A stretch of 64,000 nucleotides of DNA. Origin: Albula goreensis (Eukaryota; Chordata; Actinopteri; Albuliformes; Albulidae). Position numbers and translations under genes: made by a program. Every line of letters begins with the position of its first letter. Positions within the stretch are counted from its first letter, which is position 1. Where the stretch lies: the NCBI GenBank assembly GCA_022829145.1, contig CM040748.1, positions 1,721,501 to 1,785,500 of the forward strand. The letters run 5' to 3'. The notes below the pieces were generated by a model. That model did no database searches, was not told the DNA's origin, and was given only the letters and a program-made list of their open reading frames with translations. Positions 1-12,640 of the stretch are shown here, in pieces.

Positions 1-810
1 CAAAAACATTTCCACAGAACTAGAAGCACATACATCCATCCACCTTATGACCTACAATAAAAATATTAGCACAATCGTGTGATAGCTAAGTGCACACAAC
101 CAATGTCTGTTTTGCTCCTATTTACTGGTAATTAAATTATAACATGGCTTTCTTTAAGCCTACAAAATCTGAAAGCTGCAGGCTACACTACAAAGTAGCA
201 CTGGAATCTTTAATAATTATGTACTCCAGAAACACCTTAGTTCTCCCAGACATAAAGCACATTTCTGGTTGCTGGAATCGATACGAAATCGTTTTCCCTT
301 GCTTCCCCCTTTGCTCACTTTCGGTAAAACTTGCAGAACGTTGTCAAAAGCCACATGTTTAGATTTTCCCCATCAACATTTTTTTGGTGTTTGATCCAAC
401 CATACACTGGGTCCCAGCCCAAAAAGTTTATGTTTGATGCTTTCGCAGCAAAATGGTATTTTAATTATTCTTCTTAACTTACCAAGATCTGAAAATGAAA
501 TAAAATCAGGCTCCAGGAATGCCTGCGTTTTTCAGGCTCTGTGGTGGAGGGACCCGCTGCCACACAAAGACCTCTCATCTTTCAATATATTATGTACCTA
601 TGATTTATTAACAGCAAAACATATGAAAAGGCTTTTGTGGTCAGCTTTAAAATGTGACTTCCTCATGGCAGCAAACATCCCACTGGCTAGATGGAGAAAA
701 CAGGCCTGCCTCTGACCTCATCCCCAACTGGGTTTCTTGTGGTAGCTTAGATTTAGATTTTTTTATCTGGGGCAAAGTAAAATATTTAGCCGAGTGAAGT
801 TTATGCCCCC

Positions 811-834
811 ACACACACACACGCACACACACAC
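811..834. repeat. (CA)n microsatellite
   Basis: A (CA)n run interrupted once by CG. Confidence 0.9.
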
Positions 835-891
835 AGCATTCATATGAATGCATACAGAACAGTGTGACTGTATTACAAAAAAAATAGACAA

Positions 892-905
892 CCAGCAGAT
901 GGCAG
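892..905 (+). promoter_or_regulatory. CTCF-like site
   Basis: CCAGCAGATGGCAG fits the CTCF core consensus (CCASYAGRKGGCA). Sequence match only. Confidence 0.4.
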
Positions 906-1233
906 TGTGACAGCTTTGATGTGGGTGAAACACAAGTATTTGTCATTCTCATCTTTGAGATGGTTTACTTAATCCCTCAGTACACAAAATGAAAGCAGTG
1001 TGAATGAACAAGATAAATACTGCAGCCTGTTGGTTTTTCAGGAGTAAGGACCGTTTCCATTCAACATCACATACCACAGAACTACCTGAGCACTGGAGCC
1101 AGAGTCAACCCAGGCATGTACATAACTTTGTAAAACATTCCTGAGGGGAAGAGCTTGTTTGTTCAAAACTTTAAATCAACACAGGAGTGAAATGTTTCAG
1201 AATGAGACCTATTACAGTCATAAATTTGCTTAC

Positions 1234-1311
1234 CTATGAGAGGAGAAGAAAGAGGACCAGCTGACGGGAGACGGCTGTAAGCTCCCTAAAGTCTAGGCCA
1301 TGGTGATCCAC
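1234..1311 (-). ncRNA. Candidate 78-nt non-coding (5'-UTR) exon
   Basis: On the minus strand: acceptor GTTTTGCAG|GTGGATC and a strong donor CTCATAG|GTAAGC. All three frames of the 78 nt contain stops, and it has one short upstream ORF (ATG GCC TAG). It could be exon 2 of the transcript starting near 12.6 kb. Based only on splice-site quality and position. Confidence 0.3.
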
Positions 1312-1629
1312 CTGCAAAACAACACAAGAAACATCATAAATATCTCACAGTAGAAAACCATTCGCAGGTAACAGTAAGTTATTAGAAAAGGGATGAATAA
1401 CCTTCTGCTATTGCCAAGTTATTAGATGAGTAGGAACCAAAGGTAAACTCCTGTCTGCTTATCTGAAAATTGTCAGTTTCAATTTTCCCCATTAGGATGA
1501 CAAAAAAACATTTACATTACAAAGTCGATCGTTTTCATATGCAAATTAGGACATAAAACTGTGGGGACAGCATGCATCTGAAATGCCTGAAACAGGATGC
1601 ACGGTACATCAAAACGTAAACTAAGCAGA

Positions 1630-1905
1630 ACGGGCGTGCTGGTTTTGCATCTCTTCCATAGCGGTTGCCGTGGAAACCGTAATTAGCCGCGGCAGCGGCT
1701 TCGGCGGGGACGCTCAGACGAGACAATAGCGGCCCCAGCTTTCACCGGCATAAGGAGCTCTTCACTGAGGGGGACCAAAACATCTCCTTCCCGACGGACA
1801 AGGACAGAACGCTCCCTGCAGCGACATCATCGCTGGCCTTGGTAGCCATCCTCAGAAACATGCACACCCTTCCTCTGCCCTGAAACTGCGCTCAGCACCG
1901 ATTAG
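1630..1905 (-). promoter_or_regulatory. CpG-rich segment with an RFX X-box; possible internal promoter
   Basis: A CpG-dense patch in otherwise CpG-poor DNA. It contains GTTGCCGTGGAAAC (1664-1677), a close match to the palindromic RFX X-box. On the minus strand it carries a 35-codon ORF (1849-1742) starting in GAGGATGGCT, a fair Kozak context; near its end is a possible donor TGCCG|GTGAAAG (1746/1745). It could be an alternative first exon of the left-hand gene. The predicted peptide (MATKASDDVAAGS...) is not recognised. Confidence 0.35.
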
Positions 1906-4900
1906 AGCGAACCAAAAGCTACATCTGCATGTTAAAAACAAACTGTGTCACATGGGAGCATATTTGCCTGTAGGCTAACGCAAGGGTTTGCCAAATATGG
2001 TCCAGGAGGGCAACACGGTGTGCTGGCTTTTGTTTTCAACTCAACATCAGAGTCCCATTCAGACCCAAGAAACCTGATGGGGTGAGTTAACTGCGTACTC
2101 AGATGCGCTGCTTGATCAAACACATCGCAACAGAGAAGCGTGCAGGTACAGAGTAAACTCAGTCCCTGAAGGCTGCCGATAAGTTGCAAGAGATAACACG
2201 TTAACCCTATCTGATAACTCGCATGGTAAACCTTAACATTACTATACAATATTTGAAGACTACAATTAAATGCTTTGTGAAAATTTTGCTCAAAACACAG
2301 ATGCCAGACACATGCCAATTGTGCCTACAAAACCCCAACGCTGGCAGTGTGGGCGCGACGCACCTGCATTCGAGTGCCAGCGCCACAACACCTGCAGACA
2401 TCAAACAGCGCGCACGTCCTGTTTACCGCCCCGCTGCATCACAGAAACGCACTTCCTGGAATGGGCTGTATGTTGGGACACGTCGCTGGCGAAAACAGGA
2501 TGCATCCCCTTATGTCTCACCGCGCAATTGGACACTCAGTTCCCAGAATGCCGTCCTCCACCACGACACAGAAGAATTCAGGCATCACTTACTCTGTTAT
2601 GCAACAGGAATCAAACAAGGCCCAGAGTGCTGAGAGGGCATAAGAGAGAGGAAAGATGTGCAACAAACCATCCTGTTTTCTCTCAGAAAATGAAAAACCT
2701 CTAGCTGCCAAAATGTAAACAGCCTGATGCTGACAGTGACAACCCAACAGCTCCTGCAAGATGGATGGAGCAACACTGCGATTACAGCCCTAACGTGCAA
2801 CCCGCCATGGACCATTAAGAGTTCTGCAAACACAACATCTGAAGTCAAACGCGCTCTGCTGAAGCTGAATTTCAGGTCAAATGATCTCCAGTGTAAACAG
2901 GACTGGACTGTGATAACCTTGCAGAGCTATGCTGTGGTCCTGAGAGAAGATTCAGCAGGGTCATGACAGCTGGTGGTTTAGAGCGTATGTTACATGGAAA
3001 AGGCCCATGGGTGCACACTTCCCATGCTTGTCTCCTAGCATGACTTCATCGACTCCAGCAGCACTAAAAAGAAGGTCCTAAACTGCAAACTGTGAGTAAA
3101 TCCACAAGCAGATTTGCACTAAAAGGCCTGGAAAAAGCACCCAAATAGACAGCAGGTCAAGCTGTTTCCGTTTACCATCAGCCTGCCTGACCTCTGCCCC
3201 ACTCAGCTCCCTACGGGCCGGAGCTGGTGAACGCAGTGTGGCGCACCTCATCCCCTCTTTTTTTTGGGGGAAACAGGGCTCACGCATGACTAAGCGCTCT
3301 GGCTACCCTGGACCGTGCCCCCCAGGATCAAAGACACCCTGCAGATGGAAAGTCTAAGAGTCGTTCTGCTACAAGCACAGAGTGAGAGCTCCCATGTGTT
3401 CACCAACAGATAAAGACCCATCTACAGAAGGGTGGACCCACACACAATGCTGTACCTAAGAGAGGGCAGCTGCTCAGATTAAATTAGGCCTAATCTCTCT
3501 CCTGTAGCAGAGTGAAAATGACCGAGCGGTGGCACGGCAGCATATGTGTGTGAGCTAAAAGACAGAGATGCAATAGGAGTTTAATGTTTCTCGCCTACAA
3601 CTGTGCGTGGCTAAAAGTAGCCCAGCCTCAGCTGTCACGGGCTGAGGGTTAAATCTGGTCAAAGCAGGCTGGGTGGAGATAGCCTTTGAAAGCTAATGAA
3701 AAGAGGGCAGCGTATCGGACTGCCAAATTAAACAGTGGCCATAAACAGCTTCGGTCTCAACCAGAATAATGTGGTTGACAAACGTTTCCTTTAAAAACAA
3801 AAAACCACGGTAACAAAACTGACTTCCGTGCTACATTCATGACACCTATCAATGATGGTAAACCATCATATTACAATGTTACTAAGACATGATAGCAGCT
3901 ACACTGCTAGCCAGGTCAATTAAACAAGAGTGAGTCACACTCTTTGGCCAAATTACACTGAATTTAAGTATTCAGTTTTTGAGTTAGAAGGAAAGTCAAG
4001 CAGAATATTGCTGATGATTCCAAAATGAGGTCATCAAAATATTAATAATAACTAACATCACTAACATTCAATCTGGTCTAGGTTTATGAATGCACCCAAA
4101 TTTTTTTGTAACCATGACCAAATATATTATAGATACCTTTGCAATCCAATGGACCATAAAATATTTTCAAAAACCCCACAAACTGAACAAGTTTTCAATG
4201 CCGCCAGTATGAATTACAATGAGTCCTGTTGTATTTAAAATCCAAGACTAATCATATTATGATGGCTATAAAAATGATAAAACTTTGACAACCACCATTT
4301 TACTTGGGATTGAAATTTTTGGGAAGAACTACAAGGACGGTGTGCGCTTAAGAACATAAAGCACGTGCTGCCATCTCTGCCCACATGCTGAATACCCGGC
4401 ACAGTCTGGTTTCCCTTGCAGCCCAGCAATGCTAAAGTAAACACTGCATACAACAGATGCTCTTATGGCACATAAAACCCTCCATTATGGAGCTCATTCA
4501 GGGGCATTCAAACCAAAAATATGTACATTAATGTGAACCGAGGGACGTTAGTCAAGACACATTTTCCCAAGAAAACCAGATCGTGCGGGGGCTTTTACGA
4601 CACAGCCGGCAAACTCTTGGAAGAGGGAGTGCAGTGGACTCTGGGGTACTGAAGATATCTGGGGAGAGGAGAGAGAGGGCTTTGCACAGGGGAGATATAG
4701 ACCATGTGGAATGCACCGACAGGGGCGTCCATGCAACCCTCACTTCACTGCCCTGTCCTAACTTCATCAGCTCAGAGCCCAAACCAATACAAAAACCAGC
4801 CCCCGTCCCCCTGCCCCCCTCTCCCCACCACAGAGCAGGAGGAGGTCATCTGGGCACCTAAAAATAACTCGGCAGCATGGCTACAGAGCCCCGTCGGAGC

Positions 4901-5762
4901 AGCGCTCTGGATCTCACACTACCCCCTCCCGCGCCCAGTATTTCCACAGTAACCGTGATAGCGCGAGCTCCCAATGAGCGGCAGACATCGCTCTGATAGT
5001 GAAGAAGATCTCTGTTCTCGGAAAACAACTTATTGTTTTTTAACGCTGCCACTTCCCCATAAATCCAGCCACTCCCTAGAGGCTCCTTCGAAAGAGATTA
5101 ATGCGTGACTGCGAGCCTTCCCAGCACCCTCGGCCATTTCCTGTCTGACCCCTGTGGAGGGGGTCAAGTGGAGAGGGGCTGGATTAGGTGCAGATGGACG
5201 AGGCCGGGCACTAGCAGGCGTTACGTTTAACCGCAGGTTAAGCTTGCGTGCTTACAGCCACAATCACAGCGTGATGTGCCGTAACTGAGTGACACACTGT
5301 CATACCACAAATACTTCCGACCCTGGGGGGTATGTTTCAGCGATACCTGAAACGCCCTGTGTCTAACACATTTCGGTCCAGTAGATTCACACAATGGCAG
5401 CCTTAGCAGCTCTCAGACACGCCCACGGCATGACGGCATATGATTCGCCGAGTGGATAACAGAAGGGAGGCCACCAAGACCGCGGGTAAAGGAGTACCAT
5501 AAACATGAACACTACAATCACAGACCCATGTCCCACATAATCCGCAGTAAAATGCAATTCCAGGCCCTGTGTGAGAATCCTGTTTAATGATTTACTGGAG
5601 GTCGTCAGAGCCTGGCTGGGAATTTACTAGAGATAAGCACTGAAGAGCGAGAGATCACAAATAATTATGGATAAGCGTCTGTGCGATGACAGCAGAGATG
5701 ATGAGGTCACATAGAAGGCAGGGGTTACGCGCCGTTTCTCCCCTTTGTCCTTATGCTAATGG

Positions 5763-5776
5763 TGACTCATGAGTCA
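5763..5776. promoter_or_regulatory. Double AP-1 palindrome
   Basis: TGACTCATGAGTCA is two abutting AP-1 sites in inverted orientation, forming a perfect 14-bp palindrome in the presumed intron of the left-hand gene. Confidence 0.5.
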
Positions 5777-6069
5777 AGACTGTTCCCAGAATCTGCTCGG
5801 CTTTCCGCAACCAAAGGCCATTACTCTTTTCCTCTGGTAAAGGAATGAGGTTAGGAAACAGGTAAGAGGTAAAGAGATACTAGACGCCAATGAAAAACAA
5901 AATCACAATCACGTTCGCAGAGCAACTCAGCTTGTGCCTGTCTGCAGTACTGCCATTCTGCTGTACGGCAATTACTGCTCGGCCAGACTGTGTTTCCTGA
6001 TTAACATCCGATTGCAGAGCAATTTCGAACTCTAGATTGAGTCAGGGGACTTACGCACAGAGAGCCCCC

Positions 6070-6091
6070 AAAAAAAAAAAAAAAAAAAAAA
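6070..6091. repeat. Poly-A run (22 A)
   Basis: A pure A run followed by GCCGGGGGCTGGGGC. No retroposed body with a matching tail was recognised upstream. Confidence 0.9.
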
Positions 6092-9000
6092 GCCGGGGGC
6101 TGGGGCTTGGTCTTTGTGCAGAAAGTACAGAAACAGGACTTACTATCCCCTATTTGTGTTCCTGACAGGATGGAGAGGGGTGACACAGATATGAGCCCTC
6201 CAAAGCAACAGGCGGAGAAAACAAAGGCCAGACCGCGATACGAGGCACAGTCTATAAATACCCAGACTTCTGGGTCCCAGCTCTGCTATTTCAGAGCACA
6301 AGCAGGGCCCTGTTCTCTTCCGCGAAAAGCACAACTGCCATCTTGCTGGTGGGGCACGGCACAGAGAATCAGGGCACACCATCTTCATTTAGAGCAAATC
6401 GATGGCTGGCAAATCCCGTCTAATCACTCCTCTACAACACCACTGCGGCTCAGGCAAGGAAATGAAAACTGAGCTTCTAACCCGGGCCAAAAGTGAACAA
6501 AGACAATCATCACTGAGAGCATATGGGTCGCTCACCTTTGACCCCTAGAGTAGGAGAATGTGTGTGAGACTGATCATTCGCATGCCAAAGGAGCACTGGC
6601 ACTCTACCAAAGGCTACGGTCATGAGGCTGAGCCAAAGCCATCACCACCACAGGCTTGAGCACCAGCTCCTATTGCACCACGGTGCCAAGGCGGCCCAGC
6701 ACTACACGAGAGATGTTTACTTTTCATTTCAAACGTAAACAAACACGAATCTGTTTTCACTGTGGTAAGAGCGTACTGGCGTTTCTGATGCATGATTTGC
6801 GCTGTGTCCAAGGCAGTGGGTAAAATAAAATGACCTGCAGACACAAAGACAAGGCTTTTGAGTCACTGTTAATAAATATGTCCTGAGATGATCAAAAGGA
6901 CGTTGAAAAATGTTGAGAGATTTTAAAACCTTGTTATTCTTCAGGAAATTACACTGGTGCACTGTAATGTTCCGCCTCTGTCATCGAAATGTTAAGTACC
7001 ACACATTTTATTTAATGAGAGAAATACACAGAGGAAGTGGTTTTGGTTTTAATATCAATAAACTGACATTTTATGGAAGATGAAAAAACTATCGTCCATG
7101 AATCTTTTTGGATGCTGGGCAGCTACAGAATGTAACAAAGGTTTTAGTGTAGCCCTTAAGTTTTGTGGTGCGTGACGATCTTGAAAAGTTAAATCATTGA
7201 AAAGTCTCAAATCACTACCTGATGTTGTTTTGTTCTGTGCGGCCGTTGTGGACATAGCGGAGATAGAACCCGGCCCACCCCCACGGCAGGGTGTCTCGGA
7301 CAAACACAGCCAGGCAGGAGACTCTGCCCCTGGGCTGAGCAGCAGGACAGCCGGGGCCCAGACAACTGAGACTACGCAGCTGCACCGCTAGCATAAACAC
7401 ATTCTAAACACACAACTGTGTCCCTCATGGAGCCCACCGCAAACCCCCCCACCCCAAAAAAAAAAAAAACCCCAACATTAAACAGGACTTGTGCTCCATT
7501 AGTGGAGTAGCCCCTCACCCTCGCTCTGTTTACACACATTCAGTTTCACGGGGCTTGTAGATGAAGGACAAAAGTCCATAAACCTTATTCTTCTCCTGGT
7601 GGTCCCTTCTTGACATGTTAGTGTTTGATTCCTCTGTGTTTGAGCATGCTGTAAGGGAGCGGAATCGGAGCTTTGCTCTCCATACGCTGGCCGCACAGTA
7701 CATGGGCATGTGCTGGCTGAGCGCAGGGTCTCTACTGCGGCCAATTAATTTTCTCCATCTCCTTCAGAAAAGGATCCAAAATGAAAGCTATACCATATGG
7801 TCTGCTGACTAATCACACACCTCATAAAGTGGGTTTGGCCTGTTAGAAGACTGTGATAAAAATAAACCATGTTTCCCTCTCCTGTTGTAAAGGGAAAAAC
7901 ATAACTTGGGCTAAGAATTTGAGCTTTGCTATCTCAACACATGTTTTTGCAAGAAACACAATGAAATTTCAACAAACAAGAAAAAATGACCTGGAGAATA
8001 TACAGGCTACTCTTATTAGTTTTAGCCGCAAAAAGTATCATAAATCTTAGCTGCAATCATGTAATAACATCATCACAAGTCCACACACAGTGCCCTCCTA
8101 AAACAGAGGACAAAATATAAGGAGAGCAAAGTAACAGCACCGTAACCTGTGGTGTCCAAACAAACATCCTTCTGTCATGTGACTAAGAAATGGCAAAAAC
8201 AGTAAAATGAAACTGGTGGATGAGCCATGGACACGTTCAGGGTCCAATCTCAGAGGGAGTGACATGCTTCCAGAACCTTCCGTATGATTGGCCATGAGAC
8301 ACTTCTCAAAACAGAGACATGAGTCTGCCTACAAGATGGTGCAGCATGAAACACACGGGACATGAGTACGGGGTAACAAGGCACTGGTGGAGAACATTTG
8401 ACACAGATGAAGTACCCCATCCTCGGAAACAAATTAGTGGAACAACCCAAACTTACTATCTAATGTCATTCATATGAACTGGTGATATGAAGAATCAAAT
8501 TCCCCTTCAGGAGTTACTGCGTCTGTACAGGTATGTGGCCATCGTTTGTATGCGGAAAAAATGTGAACCTGTTCACTTGTGGCTGCACTGTTTTTATACA
8601 GCTATGATGATGTACAGACACAGTATATAAGGGAAAATGAAATATCTCAGACTATACTGAAGATGGAAAAGAAAGGTCACTGAGCTCATAGTGTAGCAGA
8701 CATGCTCCACATCCCATAATGTTTGGATAAGCACACTCACAGGAGAGCTAGAAACCATGACGCTGTAGCATCAGGCATGCGATACTGTAGCCACAGGCAA
8801 GGGCCTTTTCAGGTTTAACGTTAGATTGAATTTCTCAGGACGGGCTCTTAATGCTGAACTTGAATAATACTGTGTTACAGGGAGGATGTGGAGCTGGATC
8901 CTCCAGGGACAGAATTTAAAAAGCTGGGCTGACTGTCGCTTCAGAATGTAGCTGGGAGCAGTGATATGGGACAGGAAGTCCACATGAGACTGCAAGCTGA

Positions 9001-12000
9001 ACAATGCCTGCGAATGTGCATGAAAACATGCACCGCTTCCTGGGCCGACTGGGCCACCTGGGGCCCAATACGTGTCATTCTCAATAGCTTTAACTTCATA
9101 TATCATGTACAGGATGCATTTTCATTTCTACAAGTACTGGAGTATCAGTAATGTGCGCCATTTTGATTCCATGGCAACACGAACATTGCGACTGGTAGCA
9201 CAGTGCCTAATGGTCATATAAATAATGAACACGCAAACAATAGTACTTACTTGCTATTAAAATCAGTCGGTATACTGTAGGTCTGATACAAATTGGCTTT
9301 AGTTGCTTCCTCCAAACATTCCAAATCTGATTGCAATGACATCTTAGCAAGATTTGAACCTTATTACACAGCAATTCCTGCAAGTGCCAATTTTGAAAAA
9401 GAGGCTGTTTTTGATTGGAACGGGCTGACATGTAAACCCTGAACACCTGCTTGTGACTCACGCAGGAGTCCTTTTGATCTGCAACCAACGCCACGTCTTC
9501 AAAACCTCACTTTCATCTTCCTCTCTGTCTCCGTCGCTGCCTCTTTCATCCTCCCTCCCCTCCACCGCCCGGCGTCTCCCAGGACCTGCTCTCATTCCTG
9601 CCTCAGATTTGCGAGGCGTCTGTGGTCCTGATTAGACCCGAAATGGAGCCTTTACACCAGGCACTTTCACAAGACCACAGGCTCCACAGCTTTCTGGAGG
9701 GGAGCAATATCAACCTGACAAGCATGAGAGCTCAAAAAGGTCCCCACTAACATGACCAGAGGACTAGTCCAAACGCTTCCCTGCAGAGACACCTGTAATT
9801 ACACTCATTTAAAAGTGAACAGGATCACAGAACATAACGAACCCCAAATTCAGCATTAGCCTTTCAGCTACATGCTACAGCTGCTCACTCGGTGCTCTGT
9901 TAATTTTCTATGGCAAAAATCACAGAAATTAAATCACAGCCAATGGGCTGCTGAATGACAATCAAGATTACGGTACTGCCTTATCTTTCCTGATGGTTCT
10001 TAAGCAAAAATTATGACGGAATATAGTTTTTGTTCCCATAATTCACATGTGCAGCTGTTTGTAATTAAGCAGAAAACAAAACTTTAGAGGGGAAAGCATA
10101 GACACACGCACTTCCAAACAGTGATGCTGAAAACTAAATGGCACTGGACTATCTACACACACAGTCTACACAAATTTACACAATGATTAACAGGGAAATA
10201 AGTGTACATAGTATAACCAACATATCACTACTTTACTGGTGTTTGCTATTTTCTGGAACACATTCAAACTCAGCTGCTTTGCAGAAGCAATCTCACTGAG
10301 GGAGGGTGTGTTCACCGGAACACCGATCATGATAATGCGGTCTTAAGCATGTACAGGCTAATTAAAGCAGAGCGTCAACATCAATCCCGATGCGAACAGC
10401 CGCTGCCTCTGGCCGGTCTCATTGGTTACATATGATACACATTGTGTATCCAGCGCAGGTAGTGCTGACCTATGGCAGCAGGTACAGCTGATTGAGTCCA
10501 GAGCGGCTGACTACGCTGGGTCTCATTAGTACAGTATTAAAACATAATCATTCACAGCTGTGCAATAAATATATTCATATTCTAAAAAAACGTGCAGGCT
10601 TCATCTGGAAACAATGTCATCACTAGATACGTTTACCTGAGAGTATGAAGCTAAGATTTCATGTTATATAAATATGCATTCAAACAGGGAACACAGATAG
10701 TCAAATACTTTGCTCATGAGGGCTTTGAAGCTAATATAACTACTTATCATTACATTTAACACGCTGTTTTCAACTAGCCGCACTGCAGCTGGGCATTGGT
10801 CTGGGATAAGTGTTAGTCCTATATCGATAAATTATTCTTAGCAAATACCCAACGCACAAATTGCATTTACCATAAAACCAAAGCTGCCATTTTGACACAA
10901 ACATCTCTCAACGAGTATAACAGAATTGCTATGCAGATTAAAAGCGGCATATATGTTTAATGACGGGAAACACGGAATGCAAATCCATCATATGTAAAGC
11001 TTTGTATACTTAATATATTTTGGAAATCATTCTCAAAGAATGGTTCTGAGCTTTAATCACTTGATACATTACTGCGCCAATGTTGTGCTAGAATAAAGTA
11101 ATGTACTGAGAAAATACCTCTTTGTACATCATTTTCTGATGTTCATAAAATTTAATGAACTGTTCAATTGGTAGTGAACATCTATCAAACACGGAAAACG
11201 AGCAGCTAGCGAGTTAAGAATTTAAATTAGCAATAACAATCAGGGAGCTAATTTACAACTCGGAATCTCATCACCAGCTACAAGCCATACGTGAAGGCGA
11301 GCAGCAGAATCAATGGAATACAGATTAGCAGACGCTGGCTCGTATCTGGTAGCAAGAGTACGTGGTGCTGCATGGAGTGAATGTTCATACTGACAATGGC
11401 TACCATGCTAGCCACACGACGACTGGCACTGAATCAGTGTAGCTGCCTTCATAGCGAATAAGACAGCAGGTATCATTCCTCACTAACCCAGAGATACAGA
11501 GATCCGTGGTGTTGATAGCTGGCGAGCAAGATAACTTGTTATAATTCAGACTGACATCTGAATGCTCCGTTTATGTGGCGTTCAAAAGTGCATGCTAATC
11601 CTGACTCCTGCCTCATCCATGCCAAGTTCTCTCACAACCGTCAACAGCCACTGACTTCACATAGCTAGCTACCTGCTAACGCATTAGCCAAGTTAGTTTC
11701 CCCCCCCCTTGCGCATAACTTGGCTTTACCTCCACGATTCCTGTACAGCTACGATACAGAGACAAAACTGACTGCAGCTATTTAAACTATTTAAACGAGC
11801 GAAAAGCCAAGGCAAGCTAATTGTCACCATCTCTTAAGATGAATATTTCAGCTGAATGCCTATGTAGTATTTCTCAATTTTGAGACACAGCTGGACTTGA
11901 GATACCAAGACAACAGTTGGGTGTTTCAGCTAAACCCTGGTGGCCTGACAATACATATATAGTACATATAGCCAGGTTAGGAGGGTGTCTATTAAGGAAC

Positions 12001-12472
12001 TTCCAGTAAAATCTGACAGCCAGCTAGACTGATTTCGCTGTCGCTGGCATACAAGACATTTCTACACATCCAACAACTAGAGGTACACAGACAGTATAAC
12101 GTTGCCCACCTCTCGCTAAACTAGCTCAACAATGCAATTGAGAAATGTTGGTGGCATGACAACTAGCTATGGGTAACGCATTAGCAAGCAAAAAGGCTGC
12201 TGTTTCTCCTGTCCGTATACGATGTTCTGGACTACGCTACGAACCCCTCAATGACACCTGAACTAAACAGAACACAAAAATAGGTTGGCTGCGAGATCAT
12301 CGTTTATGTCAATTAGCCAGTGTGGCTAGCTAGACAGACATACCGTCTTCATTCCCAATGTATGTAACGCTAGCTAGCTAACGTTAGCCAGCTTCCATCG
12401 CTGCAGTCCAGAACTGCCGCATCACGAGTTTGCAACAAACAACGAAACAAGATCAATCAAATGGTACCTTAC

Positions 12473-12640
12473 CAGGCTCCTTTGGTGCTCTGTGTTTATG
12501 GTTCTGTTGAACCCTTAATTTCACTGAAACCGCTATGTTTGCGTAAATGTTTATGTTTCTTCTTCTGTGGAAGTGAAGTTGTTGGTGTTGGAATAAGATG
12601 GCCGCTGCTGATCTGTTCGGCTGAACTCAATGACGTAATG
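12473..12640 (-). promoter_or_regulatory. Promoter and non-coding first exon of a minus-strand gene (possibly mrtfb)
   Basis: On the minus strand this segment holds TTACGTCA (CRE/ATF, plus 12631-12638) and GCGGCCATCTT (YY1, 12595-12605), then about 130 nt without any ATG, ending in a good donor, GCCTG|GTAAGG (exon end 12473). This is the layout of a TATA-less promoter with a 5'-UTR exon. In human, MRTFB lies immediately downstream of ERCC4 in the same orientation, so the fish mrtfb is the natural candidate. No MRTFB coding exon (for example RPEL motifs) lies in the window, so the identity is inference. Confidence 0.45.

Larger units (their letters stand above)
1..1233. other. Non-coding, probably intron
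   Basis: AT-rich with no conserved coding frame. It contains a (CA)n run at 811-834 and a CTCF-like site at 892-905. Confidence 0.55.
1906..12472. other. Non-coding stretch, probably first intron of the left-hand gene
   Basis: No open frame here looks coding, and 9.64-12.46 kb has no open frame of even 60 codons. Landmarks: CpG-enriched sequence at 2330-2480, a run of 22 A at 6070-6091, a double AP-1 palindrome at 5763-5776, and GCTAGCTA-rich stretches near 11.65 and 12.37 kb. Around 1990-2080 is a GGTCCAGGAGGGC segment resembling a common fish interspersed repeat. Confidence 0.6.
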
